Source: Sipunculus nudus
Lineage: Eukaryota; Annelida; Sipuncula; Golfingiida; Sipunculidae
Length of the DNA stretch: 64,000 nucleotides
Direction: 5' to 3'
NCBI GenBank assembly: GCA_026874595.1
Contig: CM049310.1
Coordinates: 9,674,001-9,738,000 of the forward strand
The notes under the pieces were generated by a model, which saw only the letters and a program-made list of their open reading frames with translations, did not search any database and had not been told where the DNA came from. A program made the position numbers and the translations under genes. Positions 25,001 to 38,309 of the stretch are shown piece by piece. Within the stretch, counting starts at the first letter, position 1; each line of letters starts with the position of its first letter.

Positions 25001-27270
25001 GGAAATGCAACACCTGTTATGTAATGCCAAATAAAAATACAGCTGGAAGCAAAACACAGGCATCTATCTACATAAATCAACAATCACCTTTTTGTATGAA
25101 GTACTGCCGCATAATCATGTGAAACAAAAAGTGAAGAACAAATCTTTCATGTTACAATTAGGTTCACCAATACCAAAGGAAGCCATTCAGACAGGCACTG
25201 ATGCTGCCATATTTTATTGCATAAACTGCAGGCTAATTGTCTACAAATGATATGCATGAATATTATATGGCATGGTACATAAAACATTTGATAAAATCTA
25301 AACCTTATCTGCCAATGCAAACTTTGATAGTGTTTTGAAACGTATTCCATTCCACCAGACCACCACCCCTGCCCACCTGATTTTTTATGATTATTTTTAT
25401 ACAATGCAGTTAAGCTTACCTTTATTCATCCCAGAGGCAAATCATGTAAATGTGGCGATTTTCTAACTGAAAAATAATTCTCTCCCATGTATGGATTCCA
25501 TATGATTAATCCAGAAAGATAAATTGACTGAACAGATGTACAGTCTTGAGACATATTAGTGACGCCCCTAGTTGCATGCTAAATCTACATCCACTTGACA
25601 ATTTGTATTAATGACGTCACAGTGGTATTTGTATGTCATATGATTCTTATGTCACACGTCCTTCCTTCATCACATGAATAAACATATAAATGGCCATTTG
25701 AACTTGCGCCATCATTTCTGCACCTCTTTCTAGACCGATCATCACTGCCTGGTGTTGCTAAGTAAATATGTTTATTACATGCTTATTTAAATCGTCAGAA
25801 ATCGCCACATTAATTCCTTTGATAAAAGCTAATTTGAGTTGCAAACAAAATTTGAAATTTCACAAAAAATTAGGTGGACATGGGTGTTGGAACAGAGTAT
25901 AGATCAAGTTTTTCATTTTTTTATCTGATTTTCCATTACACTCCATGAATTGAGCAGCATATTCCATTTCCTGCTTGTGATGTCTCTCCCTTTCATTAGA
26001 ACAATACCAGCCCCCCCCCCCCCCCCCCCCCCCAGCCTACTTAGCCTCCCAGTGAGGCTTACGAGCATTCTATTGAAAATATTGGTGTGCAAGCGTGGAC
26101 ACGTAATTTTCGATAAATCAGATAAAAAGCTTAAAATATAAAAAACGTGGGTCTTTACTGGGTGTGTGAACCATTTCTAATAAGTGAAAACGAAAAAATT
26201 TGCAGGTGGCTACTAGCCCTGCTTGGAACCATTGTTTTTGCTTGCACTTTCTGTTTTATTCACTAGATGGCACCATTTTAGGGACCAGGCAGTAAATCTT
26301 ATGCTTGGAATTAAGTTGGATTTCGATGATGAATGAGCCTGAACCTAACAGCCAATCTGAGGAAGGACTTTGAAAACTGGCTTCTCCCTGTGTCCTTGGC
26401 CCTAAAGCAACATGTCATGTTTGGTTACAAACCTGCGAGCATCGCTTCTTAACTTTGCACCTGGATTATATGTTTAATTTTCTTATTTGAGCAAGTAAAC
26501 AAGTAAGCAGTCATAGGTAAGGGTATGTTAGCCAGATTATGTTTGGTAATTTGGCCAAAGGACGGACATTTTGTAATATTACACAGGGCACCATAAGAAT
26601 GCATGCAGTGCTCTCCTTCTCTGTATCATAGAAACGGACACTGTCTACCTCCCCCCCCCCCCCAATAGTTGTAAACTAGGGACAAGATATTTAAGTAAAC
26701 TGATATAGTATTACTTATAGGTTTTATGGATCTTTCTTGATTTCGCCGTGCCCGCACATACTCCAGTCTCCAGTTAAAGACGACCTTAGGACGTACCAAG
26801 TGACCCAGATATTTACGGCCGGTCACATTCTCACAGTCACAAAATTTCCCGGCGCCATAGGGGGATATCCTGGTCTTTTGGAAACATTCAAAATTCAGAT
26901 AATGCATACAGACAGCCAGAAATGATGGTTCTATAGGATTTAAAAGGCGATGCAATTCCCCTGCACTTGCCCTCACATACAGTACTCGGTGGACCACACC
27001 AGTCGTGAGCTGTCGTGATCTCTGAAACCACGACGCAATCTGGGAAAACCGAATAGACTACTGCGCAGTCAATTACACACACAAGTCGTACTCACCTTGA
27101 TTAGACTGGCCTTTACTTCTCTGTTGTGTACAGGAACACATGAAAAGAAAGCAAAAGCGTTTAATTCACTGTAAACCATGCACAGTCACAGTAAAAATCG
27201 TTGGCAACGCATGAAGGAAACCATATTTGCGAACAAATCAAGACCTCACCTGATCAACGCTGGCAGACAT
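20652..27270 (-). CDS. YTHDF: YTHDF family m6A reader (C-terminal exon not found)
   Basis: Coding exons on the minus strand: 27270-27250, 27120-27096, 24028-23955 and 22049-20652, giving at least 506 residues. Residues 1-40 read [20 protein letters not shown] and an EEFDNYL segment, matching the YTHDF N-terminus. Residues 41-340 are low complexity, rich in Gly, Ser, Tyr, Asn and Gln, with [12 protein letters not shown] and DYSAWGN blocks; such regions drive phase separation in relatives. The YTH domain is about residues 341-475. Its m6A cage tryptophans are all present: W364 (IWCSTEH), W418 and W423 (VWAQDKW). It acts in the cytoplasm, binding m6A-marked mRNA and promoting decay. Vertebrates have three paralogues; only one gene is seen here. 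The last visible exon ends [21 protein letters not shown]; relatives end with about ten further basic residues. Confidence 0.95.
22815..22997. mobile_element. MITE with CAGTGAAACCT termini (pogo/Tigger-like), copy 1
   Basis: About 183 bases, left end CAGTGAAACCTTGTT, right end near ACTAGGTTTCATT, in YTHDF intron 3. The interior matches copy 2 at 36235-36414 (TAAGTCRAATACCCCGCTTA and AAATAAAACCCGCTTGTGT). The CAGTGAAACCTCG-type TIR resembles pogo/Tigger elements. It abuts repeat R directly on its right. Confidence 0.72.
22998..23850. mobile_element. Interspersed repeat R, copy 2
   Basis: Left end CAGGGATGTGCCCACGCCGG as in copy 1; a GC-rich end then about 800 bases that align with copy 1 minus its S insert. 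In YTHDF intron 3. Confidence 0.7.
23955..24028 (-). CDS. YTHDF: YTHDF coding exon 3
   Basis: Acceptor TTTTTCAG|GTACAA, donor CATCAG|GTGAAT. Encodes [20 protein letters not shown] and QPHQ; phases fit both neighbours. Confidence 0.93.
24029..27095 (-). other. YTHDF intron 2
   Basis: No gene seen inside. Holds a 23-base C run (26011-26033) and a 13-base C run (26651-26663). Confidence 0.7.
27096..27120 (-). CDS. YTHDF: YTHDF coding exon 2 (25-bp microexon)
   Basis: Acceptor ACACAACAG|AGAAG, donor CAAG|GTGAGT. Encodes RSKGQSNQ and one base of a Gly codon, equivalent to RTKGQDNK of vertebrate YTHDF1. Confidence 0.92.
27250..27270 (-). CDS. YTHDF: YTHDF coding exon 1
   Basis: Encodes MSASVDQ with donor CAG|GTGAGG. 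An in-frame TAA upstream, with no ATG between, fixes the start. Confidence 0.92.
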
Positions 27271-27439
27271 CACACCGTTTCTCCGTATGTTATCCAGCTG
27301 GCTTATAATTAAAGTCCTTATTTAGTCTATAAGTCTTTAAAGAACACAACGGAGGTTCCTCAGTGATGGCACTGTCCAGAAATCGCGTTAATTCAAGGCT
27401 AAATGTGGGCTTCCTTGCACAAACGTCCTTACTCAGGAA

Positions 27440-27555
27440 CAATGGCGGATATGCATGTGCCTCGCTCTCGAGGCCCCACGTGACCAGCAACGTCACCAAC
27501 CCGTATTAGGAAACAGGTCCGGGCACCTGCAACAACTACCAGAAGATGGCGCTAC
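27440..27555. promoter_or_regulatory. Candidate YTHDF promoter elements
   Basis: About 170-285 bases upstream of the YTHDF start: a CACGTG E-box (27477-27482), a CRE half-site in CAACGTCACC, and YY1-type AAGATGGCG (27543-27551). The stretch is richer in GC and CpG than its surroundings. Transcription start not visible. Confidence 0.35.
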
Positions 27556-27946
27556 ATACCGGGACAAAGAGAACAACTGTCATCTCCTTTTTCACGGCGT
27601 TCCAGCCATAAATGTACCGTTCAATAGAATGAAAACCCTCAGTGACATTGTTCTCGTTCCTCTATGTTAATTTTAACTAGAGCAATGTTGGGAAGCAAAT
27701 AAGCCAGTTCAATAGTATACATATATGTGTAATTGCATTGTAAGAGTCATTGATTTTACACAACTTGGTTAGTTTGATGAGATTGTAAAAAAACTCCAAC
27801 TGAAAGATACATAGCACTCGCGTATTATTATGGGATAATAAAACAAAATGTAATAATGTATAACTTACTTTATACACGATCACTATTTTGGCCATCTGAC
27901 ATTAGAGAGCTACTGCTTATCGTTCCAATAAATGCTTACTGAGTTG

Positions 27947-28324
27947 AGTATTCACGATTAGATCACTATACAGCATCAGATCATGTAAAAAAAAAAAAAA
28001 AATCATGCAAATACCGGTTTTTAAATTTTCATATACTAGTAGTATTAATTAACATTAGGCCTACCAATTATGACCCGAGGACATTTAATTCCAAAGAAGT
28101 TTAAAAGTATTGTAAGATGCAAAATAACCATGAAAACAGCAGTATTCACGATTAGATAACTATAGACATCATCACATCAAGTGAAAAAAAAAATCATGCA
28201 AATACCGGTTTTTAAATTTCATATACTAGTAGTACTAATTAACATTACCCATTATGACCCGTGGATATTTAATTCCAAAGAAGTTTAAAAGTATTGTAAG
28301 ATGAAAATAACCATGAAAACAGCA
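27947..28324. repeat. 194-bp tandem duplication
   Basis: Two copies beginning AGTATTCACGATTAGAT at 27947 and 28141 and ending near ACCATGAAAACAGCAG; they differ mainly in an A-run length and small indels. Confidence 0.85.
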
Positions 28325-28329
28325 GCTTA

Positions 28330-29878
28330 TAGTTGTATCAAGTTTTGTAGAAGGGCAAACACGTTCATCATATAATATAAAAAAATCATATTGCACCATA
28401 ACCCATAGCTGATCATATATACTGAGGCCATTGTGAAAGATATGTGTTTTGGGGTGTTACGGAACCTAATATCAACAGATCACGTATGCGTGATGAACAT
28501 AAATTTTGTCAAGGGATAAAAAAAATCAGATTCTGTAACACTAGGCAGCTGAAATGTCTGGGGAATGAATAAAGAAATTAGTGTCTTTTTTTGTTAACAA
28601 ATAACTATAATTTATTCTTAAAACAACCCTAACATTACAATACACTTAATGCAATTACACAATATAACAGCAGTATAACAACAAATCAATACAATCACAC
28701 AGCCTAATAAACAAAGTGCACAGTACCTGGATACCACCACTGCCACAGCGATCAGTCCTTTAAAAAGTATAAACCTGACGAACAGTTCACACGAATTCTC
28801 TTAGAGAATAACAGTCCAATGTAAAGCTCTTGTAACAATCCAGAAAGTAAACTTGAGGCAGGCAGCATTAATTTATATAGAGTTAGTAATAGTAGAGTCC
28901 CTGAAATTACTGGATAATCGGACAGGTCCCACAAACTGACATACACACGTCTGTGTCCGCTGGAATATTCTCTCACCTCTCTCGGCTCTAAAACACAGCC
29001 CCCTATTTATAACTTTTCACCTCAAGCCGAGAAGCTTCTATTTCTCGAACAATCGAAGAATTTAACATAATACACAGTAAACACGCTTTGCAGGAATCAT
29101 CTAGAAAAATATCGCCGTGTCTCTACATACCAGGGTCCACACGTGAGCTCACCCCGGCTCGGCCAGGCGAGAAAGCCACAAGCTAGCATGACAACGAGAG
29201 TTCAACCAGTACGGATTAAACTGAGAGTGCAATCAGGACATTAACAAATGTGGTGAAAGAAGTGAGCCGTGCATGTCTTTTCCTCGCCTATTTTCGATTA
29301 CTTCATGCCGTTTTCTTTTCTCTTAATAGCATTATTATTATTCTCTTTTAAGAAGAAAATGTCAAATTGTAAATCTCCCTCTATCTCTATATATATCTCT
29401 CTCCATACACGCAGCCGGATGATTTTTTTTTTATCTGAAGATTGTTCTCTGTTGAGACGTTGCTCTCAGAGACTTTACACTTTCTTTCAGGACTATATAC
29501 TAAATATACTCGAGGTATATATTTCGTTTCAGTGATTTTTACCGAGTATTCGGATACAGAGAATTCCTTTCAGACACTTGTGATTTGGCTACAATATAAA
29601 TGCACCATGGTACATTATACTCTGCATGTGCCAATCAGGCACTTGTTATCGTTGCCACCTCTACCTGACTCAAACAATGGATCTTAATTGGTTTGTTACT
29701 TGTGATTTATCCCTTATCAATTGTGCTTGCCATTCGGCAGCGCACGCCACAGAGAGTGCATATTGGTCAACGTGGATCTGCGGCTTAGGGGGAAACTTGG
29801 ACTCGAATACATGTACATGTATATAGCAAGTGAACCATCTTGAGCTGAAGTCACAATTTGGACCAAAACACACACACA

Positions 29879-29880
<2 letters not shown>
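28330..29880. other. Intergenic stretch, no gene recognised
   Basis: AT-rich left part, more mixed composition at 28700-29850. Short ORFs only, without family motifs. Confidence 0.45.
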
Positions 29881-29940
<60 letters not shown>

Positions 29941-29975
29941 CAGACAGACACACACACACACATATATATTTATAT
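29881..29975. repeat. (TA)n/(CA)n microsatellite
   Basis: About 27 TA repeats, then CAGACAGACAGA and a CA run. Confidence 0.95.
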
Positions 29976-30248
29976 AAATATGTATATATATAAGTAGAAA
30001 TGATCTGTTGTAATGCAGTTTTCCTCCGCGGTCACACAACAGAGGTATGTGATGAATCTGAATCACTACCGCCGGTTTCGCCTCATCGGCTAATCAGGTG
30101 ACTGAAGTTCATCTTAATGCGATATTTTATGATTTCTTTCTTTTTAAAAGAAATTATACATTTCAAAATTGTTTTGAACATGATGGAAACTAGGACGTAG
30201 CATGATTTATAAGGGGGGGGGGGTGTCGGATTGTTTACGAGCATAGAC

Positions 30249-30250
<2 letters not shown>

Positions 30251-30318
<68 letters not shown>

Positions 30319-30345
30319 TATTATATTATATTATATTATATATAC
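30251..30345. repeat. (TA)n followed by TATAT-type pentamers
   Basis: About 30 TA repeats, then TTATA units in tandem. Confidence 0.95.
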
Positions 30346-30599
30346 TTACATGGGAACATCTAGGTTGGAATCCAGATAAATTCTAAATTCATCCAAGAAA
30401 TTGAATATTCTTGTATCATATTTAATATTTAAAACAACAGAAACAGTTGTCACAGCATAGATGGAAACTTGATATATAGAGTACATGGGTGAAAAAAAGT
30501 GTGAACTAGAATATGAAGGCACGGATAAAGTGAGGGCCTGAGTGTCTCCTGACATGACAACCCGCCAGATTTGTGGCCTCAGAGATGCCCAAGTATCGC

Positions 30600-31700
30600 A
30601 AGATGCACTTATGGACCAAAGTGAAAATGAATTATTGTAGGTTGCACCACCATGCAGTCATGTGTGCAAGATAATGCCATTCTAGATATATTGACCTGTT
30701 AAATTTCAGGCGGATACGTCACACCGTTGCAGAGATAATTGCACTGATGTATTTTATGAATAAATTTTTGTAGATGGCCCCACCTGCCTTGTGTGTGAGA
30801 AAGCTATCTAGATGGATGGATTTGCAATATTCAGGCCGTTACATTGGACATCTCCAGAGATATGAGATTTTCAACCAAAACAGAACCACAAGCGAACGCC
30901 AGATGAAAATGAGTGTAGGTGGTGCCACCAGTCTTGTACAAGATAAACCATTCCAAGATATATGAACGTGTACTTTCTTTAGAGGGATACACAAAACCAC
31001 TCCTGAGATAAATACATGGATTTATTGTACAAATATGTGATTGTAGGTGGCGCCGCAAATCCTGTGTACGAGAAAGTTACACAAGATGGATGGACATGCC
31101 GATAACACCAGTCTTGTATACAAGACAAAGCAATCCAAGATCTTTTGACATGCAAAATTTCAGGCTTATAGATTGAGCCACTGCTGAGACAGGAATGTAT
31201 TTTACGAAAACGTGGTGGTAGGTGGCGCCACCAGAGTCGTCTACGACAAAGCTATCCAAGATCGATAAATGTGCCAAAAATCAGGCTAATACATCCATCC
31301 ACTCCTGAGATATGTGCAATTTCCCCCTCCCCTTGAACAGAGTTATAGATGGACGCTACGCGAAAATCGATTGTAGGTGTCTTGTATGAGAGATAAAAAT
31401 ATTAAAGATCTATGAAAATGCAATATTTTAGGTGGATACGTCGAACCACTCCTGAGATTACTGTAAGAATGCATATAAATACATGGTTATAGATGCCGCC
31501 ACCTGACATATGTATGGGAAAGCTTGTCCATCTAAGTTGGATGGATATGCTATTTTCAGGCCGATTAATGAACCACCCGTATGATATTAGCGATATTTAC
31601 CCATAGCAAGCGCACGACTGGACGCCGAGTTAAACGTTCACAGATAGCGCCACCAGTTATGAGTACGAGATGAAGGTATCCAAGATCCATGGACATGCAT
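30600..31700. repeat. Family E: array of about eight ~143-bp units with GGTGGCGCCACC-type boxes
   Basis: The box (GTAGGTGGCGCCACC and variants) recurs at about 30638, 30771, 30915, 31043, 31219, 31372, 31489 and 31641, exact at 31221-31232. Between boxes comes a conserved order: an AAGATAAA..ATCCAAGAT part, AAATTTCAGG, GGATACGT, then ACCACTCCTGAGAT. The order matches the reverse complement of family X units, so E is a relative of X. Termini not found. Confidence 0.72.
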
Positions 31701-33350
31701 TCATTATTATTATTAATATCATCATCATTATTATTAGAGATGATTATATATATGACTCAGTTTGTCGTGTTAAAAAAAAACTCTTGAATCATACATTAAA
31801 TTTCACAAGCAGATATTAAGTATCTGGAAATAGAGAAAACGAAGTTACCGAATTACCAATGTTGCATGCAAAGTAAAAAGTTGGGGGGGGGGGGACTGTT
31901 CACAGTACCCCCCGACTAAGCAACTGTACGGGGAAAACAAAACATCGTCTGAAAATATTTGTATATTGCTTACCATAAATCAATTTGAAAACTGTGTTTG
32001 GAATATCACTCTTGTGCAAAGTGATACTTTTCAGTAGCCTTATCGAACTTGATGGATCGACGCATTTCATCAGATGGAACATTATGTTAGTTTTATAATT
32101 AAATTTTTTGGGCCTAAACGAAAATCTTTTTTTTTGGAATGATGCTAGAGTCCAAACGATAAAGATACCTTAATGAGTCAATATGCCACATACATATACA
32201 CTTATTAACATATATTTTAGTATTTTAAGAATTATAATATATTTTGTGTAGTGAAAAATTGGTGCAGGTTACTTGAAAATCCTCTTTGATATGTAAAAAT
32301 ATTGGACATCCCAGTTCAGAATGAATATCTTAAGTGCCCTTGCTCAAAGTCGGTTACACGTGCTTGGGTGGTGTGCCGTTTTAGTGTCATGTACTATAAC
32401 TAGAACTGAGAGTAAGGTTTCAGAGCTAATGACATTACATGTCACTCATATTGTTATATTTAGCCTCAATCTTTTCTCGGTCTCCCCTTAATTTCCGCCC
32501 TGTCATCATCAATCTTTAGAGCTACAAACGACCAGAAAGTTCCTGTTCTGCGTATAATATGCAGCCAGACTGAGTGTAATATGTCTATACTCTGCATGTT
32601 GAGGTATATCTGGACTCTCATGGACATCGGAGCAGATGGGAGGCTCTGTTTCTGAATGTGGGGACAGGGCAATGTTTTGGTTTAGATTTAGGACGTGGAA
32701 GCGGTTTCCATAACCATTAAAAAATACTATTACGTTACATAAGCTTATGTTAAGATATTAATTAGTAAGATATTACCACTGATTACGTAATGAGACAATG
32801 GTCCAATTACTTTATCAAGGTCACAGCGCTCAAAAAGTGCGATTTTGGGGGATTTTTAATGTCGATTACCTTCCAAGTTATTACAGGTATAGAAAAAATG
32901 GATTAAATTGCAATTATAAATTCTGAATTCCATTGCAACATTTATAGGGGTTCGGCTTTGAATTGACACATGCGGAAAGAAATGAGATACTCAGCACTTT
33001 TCAGTTAGGCTACGTTTCCACTGACTAAATCATTCGACCTAGAAACTATAAGAAAATTGAAACTTTTACAGGCTTGAGTCATTTACAGTGTAGGAGTGCA
33101 GGGGTAAGTTTGGTACCGATATCTGTAATAATTTTTTAATAATGTGCAAATTAGGAAAAGGTGACGTCACGCGATTGTCAACCAATCCGTCAAAACAAAA
33201 CAAAAAAAAAAAAGGAATGACCATATATCGTTTCTGCTTTACATGCAGAAAAATAGATCCCCCAAACTATTAGAGATGGTTAAAAAGTTAGATCAGTGGG
33301 AATACCCAACAGTGGAGAATCGGGGTTGGGGTGGGATGGGGATGCATGGC
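31701..33350. other. Intergenic stretch, no gene recognised
   Basis: A 12-base G run (31883-31894). No exon supported on either strand. Confidence 0.45.
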
Positions 33351-33356
33351 GGATAG

Positions 33357-33853
33357 TACGCTCTTTATACAGCGCTTTACCCATATGCCAACTACCTATA
33401 TCGCAAGCGCTGTTTGTTATGACCTTGTATCTTGAATCTCTACACCAGAGGGGAGGACTGTATTTTAGTCCAATCAGATGAGACTCTGTGCTGGAAGACA
33501 ACGGTTTACCAGCCAAGCGAAGAAAACTTGAAGCCAATGTTGTTCATTTCGTTTTGAGTGACAGCTCATCGCCCCGGCGTCTGTTTGTACAGGCCACAGG
33601 CTCAGAGATACGCTCTTTACACAGCGCTTTACTTATAGGCCTACTACATATATCCTAAGCGCTGTTTGTTTTGACCTCGTATCCTGAATCGCTACACCAG
33701 AGGGGAGCACTGTATTTTGGTCCAATGAGATGAGACCCTGTGCTGGAAGACAAAACGGTTTACCAGCCAAGCGAGGAATACAATGTTGTTCATTTCGTTT
33801 CTAGTGACAGCTCATCGCCCCGGCAACCGTTTGAACAGGCCAAAGGCTCAGAC
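33357..33853. repeat. ~252-bp tandem duplication
   Basis: Copies start TACGCTCTTTATACAGCGC (33357) and TACGCTCTTTACACAGCGC (33609). Both include CTACACCAGAGGGGAG and CAGCTCATCGCCCCGGC. Moderate divergence indicates an older duplication. Confidence 0.85.
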
Positions 33854-34291
33854 AGAATGGCCCCACACGTGGTTTCTGGGCGGAGCCTGATGCCTGTCGA
33901 GTGTGTGTTGACTGGCATTTGGTTGGCTGCTAGACACATCAGCAGTTTGTCAGCAGAAAGGCCCACCACCTGGTGTTTAAGTGCATCATAAACGATCAAA
34001 GCAGGCAGCGGGAAAATCAGTAGCCTCTTTAGAAGCACAAGATTTCCGCTGCCTCGGGAGCGTAGCTCAGAGAGAATGGCCCTACACGTGGTTTCTGGTC
34101 GGAGCCTGATGCCTGTCGAGTGTTTGTTGACTTGCATTGATTGGCAGCTAGTCACATCAGCATTTTTTTTTCAGCAGACAGGCCCATGTGCACCATCTGG
34201 TGTTTAAGTGCATTATAAACGGTCAAAGCAGGCAGCGGGAAAATCAGTAGCTTCTTTAGAAGCGCGAGATTTCCGCTGCCTCGGGAGCGAA
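33854..34291. repeat. ~219-bp tandem duplication
   Basis: Copies start AGAATGGCCC at 33854 and 34073. Both hold GGAGCCTGATGCCTGTCGAG and TTTCCGCTGCCTCGGGAGCG. It directly follows the 252-bp duplication. Confidence 0.85.
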
Positions 34292-34617
34292 GGGGGATAG
34301 GTGAAAATCTGTCGTATGACCGTTACAAGAAATCTATAGTGGGACTCGGTTCCATTAATTTGACTGCCTATATCCACCCAAATTATGCTATAATCCCTTC
34401 CTAATAAGGCTTGTGCCAGGGTATCTGATTCAGGCGATACAGCAACACAATAGAGAAAAAATGTATAAATATATCAGTCTAATGGAACACTCTAAAGTTA
34501 GGACAGAAAAGCAAAGCCCCATATATATGTTCACACTATATATATCGAGAAATCTTTACCAGCTAGGGGACATATCAGTGCTGATATTTATAAACAAACA
34601 CAAACACACACACATAA

Positions 34618-34632
34618 ATATATATATATAAA

Positions 34633-34690
<58 letters not shown>
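34618..34690. repeat. (TA)n microsatellite
   Basis: Nearly pure TA; ORFs of alternating Ile and Tyr across it are artefacts. Confidence 0.95.
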
Positions 34691-34693
<3 letters not shown>

Positions 34694-36095
34694 TAGCGCA
34701 TTCAAACTGATTGCTCCTTAAATATAGCGCAAAACGGACCCGTGCGAAGGACAATGAGCAAATTTTCAATTATAAACATGCAGAACTTGAAATTTAGATT
34801 GAAAAAAAAATTATTTGATAAGAATTTCACAAATGCATTACGTTCACTATTCTGGTTTTTCGGCAAAGCTTTATCTAATTTTCTAGCCCTAGAACCGGGT
34901 CTCACATGGGGCCCTGGAGAAACCGGAGAAAGACGAAAGAAAGGCCGCATATGCAGCTACTAATTTTCCAGTCATCATGTCATGACTTTTCTGGCATTTC
35001 ATGACTTTTTTTACATTTCTTTGGTGACATGGCAATTTCGTGTAACAATTTAAAGAAATGTCGCCTGAATTTACATACTTTTAGTAATCTTGTAATTTTC
35101 TATACAAGTCTGTAATGTGTTCGTCATTATTGCCTACCTACGCGTTATGTAGATTAGCGACCTTCTGTCCAATTTTCATCAAGGACGAGGATTTTAATAT
35201 CAGCAAAGGAGATATAATAATTTCATTTACGTGTAACGCCCATGAAGCACGGTAACACAGAGCGAAAATTAATCCTATTTTCTTAGTCCGGTTCGGGTGT
35301 CCGCTTCTATTTTTTAGCAGTCAGATCCCATAACAAGTTTACCGACAGACGAAAGTTTAATTTTTGCATAATAAATGTTGGCACAGTTATACTTTCCACT
35401 ATGTGGAAAGACGCCCGGCCAATGCAAGACAGAGCAAATCAGAGACTAGTATACAGAAAAACACCCGTCTGCCCCAAAGCATTCAGTTCATTCATGATCT
35501 TTTATTTTACGTTAGGAAAAATTGTCCGCGGACGACAATTTCAGCACGTCATTATAAGCACATACATATAACGTAAATTAATAAGCCTACTTATTGTGCA
35601 ATGTTTTAAACAGTGCTATCACTGATGATCAGTTGACTTGTGAGGTGACGCATCGTGTTTTCAATCAAAGGACCACTAGAAAATAACTGTACTGACATTT
35701 CTTAGTAATTATGCAGCCTGACGTCATCTGATATTTGCTGAAGTGATATCACGGCTTCCATGTGTTAAATTAAAGTGCTATAGCCTGCTGGGTGCTGGCC
35801 CTGTATTAAAGGCAGGGATTATGGGGCATCATTTTCCAAAATCCCACGCTGTAAAGCGTTCATAAGAACACTTAATTCTTATTAAATATATGAACAGTAA
35901 TGAAGTTATGGACATTTAAAGCGGGAACGCGACGATCTCAAAGCGTTAAGAACAATTCTATCATATGAACTCGGGCAAGGCAAATTTCTAGGCTGAAATA
36001 TATATGATAGCTTCCAGAGGATGGGGGAATTTTCAGGTGCTTTCTCGAGGGAAAAAGTCCGTTTACCGGCGAATATTTAGGGGTCGCGGAAACCC

Positions 36096-36414
<319 letters not shown>

Positions 36415-36997
36415 TATATATTTCATATCATATATCCTATTTATCTATACTGGGAGCGATGGGAGATCCCCTATCCCACCTTGGATCCATTCCTGCATGG
36501 TATATGCGTTGCTGTGCGTCTGTATTAGTATACTGTACGAAATTTGGCAAAGCGTTGAGCAGCACTGTGAAAGCACTGTGGAATGAAAAAGCTTAACTAT
36601 ACTTATTGGCAATTCGTTAACATTTATCACAGCAATGATGAACATACAGGACTGTATACATTGTATAACATTATAATATTTTATTTTCCGGTCTGAAAAG
36701 TCGTGTGTGTCATATACATTGAAGCAGTCTCTTCAATTACCCCTGTTCCTTTATCAACTTTGTTGATAAAAAGTTGTTTTAAGCCTTATTTATAGTAGGT
36801 TGGAACTTAATTACTTATTTATTATTTCAAGCTAAACTCTAGAATTTCATTTATCTATAACTCAGGTAAATCTATAGAATATACATTTCATAAACCGTGA
36901 TAATATACGTTTTGTGATCAGTCAGGCGTGACTTCGACAATAAATGAACAATTTGAGGAAAAATCAAAAGACTGTGCGTGAAGCAGGCGGGGAGAAA

Positions 36998-37013
36998 GGG
37001 GGGGGGGGGGGGG
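36998..37013. repeat. poly(G) run, 16 bases
   Basis: Uninterrupted G run in intergenic DNA upstream of the SDR gene. Confidence 0.9.
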
Positions 37014-37844
37014 TGTTCAACTTGTTGCGTATAATCATGTACACATAAATGTATTTTATGTTCTTTTCCAAGCAAAACGTCTTCAGTGAAGGATCTGAAT
37101 GTGATAAGTTTTTAATATATACATATATGCACATATATCCGTAAGCGGTTATTAAAGGCTTTCTTTGAAAAATCACATGAAGATCACAGATTATTGAATG
37201 GCTTCAGTTTTTTTACTTATAATGTCCTTGTTATATATACTTTTTTATGATTTCAGTGTACGTGCTACAGGTTATGAATGATATAAAAACTTATTTGGTT
37301 TGCTGTAAAGGTTTATGAATATATTATTTTTATGTTTGATATAGATTTTTGTCAGAGCTATCGATTGTCCTCTCTCAAAGATCATTAAACCAAGTAATAA
37401 TACAAGAAAAAGTATAATTTTGTTTCAATAAAAAGATCATTCAATCACATCAAAAGATAGAGCAATTCTATCTAATATTCTTCATTACAGTTAAGTAAAT
37501 GCACGATTTTAATAGAGTCCTCTTAAAGAAATTTAAAATGTTTAATTAAATAATTTACTTGAACTCTATCTTGTGATATTCAATAAGTTTTGATAAATAA
37601 ATTTTCTTATATCTTATATTTTGGTGTTTCAATTGAATAAATATTTTATTTGAACACGGGAGAGCAATTCACAGCTCAAGTTTGCTCTTGGAACAACAGT
37701 TGATATACAAGCAGTACATTTTGCCTTTACACCCTGTCAGCAAGTTACTTAGCCGTGACATGGTCTTCCCCCTGTCCTGGGCCATGGGATAAGCTTCATG
37801 GAAATGCCTAGGGTGTAAACCATGACCACTGATGACTGGACCAG

Positions 37845-38095
37845 GAGCAGAGTGGCGCAGTGATAAGCAGTGCATTTTGTGTGTGAAGCGACACCGTGTG
37901 TCTGTGTAAGACACTAAAGTGCCCTACCCTGACGCCTTGCTCACCTTTACCTTTGCCCTTTGATCCCGGCCCGGTCATATGCGTGCACTGAGCGATATTC
38001 AGGGAAGAGCTGTCAAAACTGTATAACACACATCAGCTGTAGACCGTGACTGGGTCCAACATCAGCTGTAGCCTGTACCTTACCCGCCAGAAAGG
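37845..38095 (+). mobile_element. Possible SINE-like repeat upstream of the SDR gene
   Basis: AGAGTGGCGCAGTGATAAGCAGTGC resembles a tRNA A-box head. A B-box is not clear, and a short duplication (ACATCAGCTGTAG twice) lies at its right end. Weak call; it may instead be 5' UTR sequence. Confidence 0.3.
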
Positions 38096-38152
38096 CTCAC
38101 GAAGTTTGTCCCAGAAGTTTTACTCCTAAGCAGTAATATTTAACCTGACAAT

Positions 38153-38309
38153 ATGGACTGGGCTTACATTCTAGATTTGTTGAGAGAGATCGCTGTATGT
38201 ATTGTTTTAACACTATATTACATTGCCGAGGCAATCGTTTTCGCGTTCGTCCCATCTTCCTGGCGCTGGAAAAATGTGGCGGGCGAGAACGTCCTTATCA
38301 CAGGATCAG
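38153..38309 (+). CDS. SDR16C5-like exon 1 (membrane anchor, start of cofactor motif)
   Basis: Encodes the hydrophobic N-terminus and NVLITGS; donor TCAG|GTAGGT one base into the Gly codon. Confidence 0.92.

Noticed and set aside
29670-30066. ORFs of alternating Ile-Tyr and Cys-Val
   Set aside because: Translations of TA/CA microsatellite DNA in several frames; no family motif.
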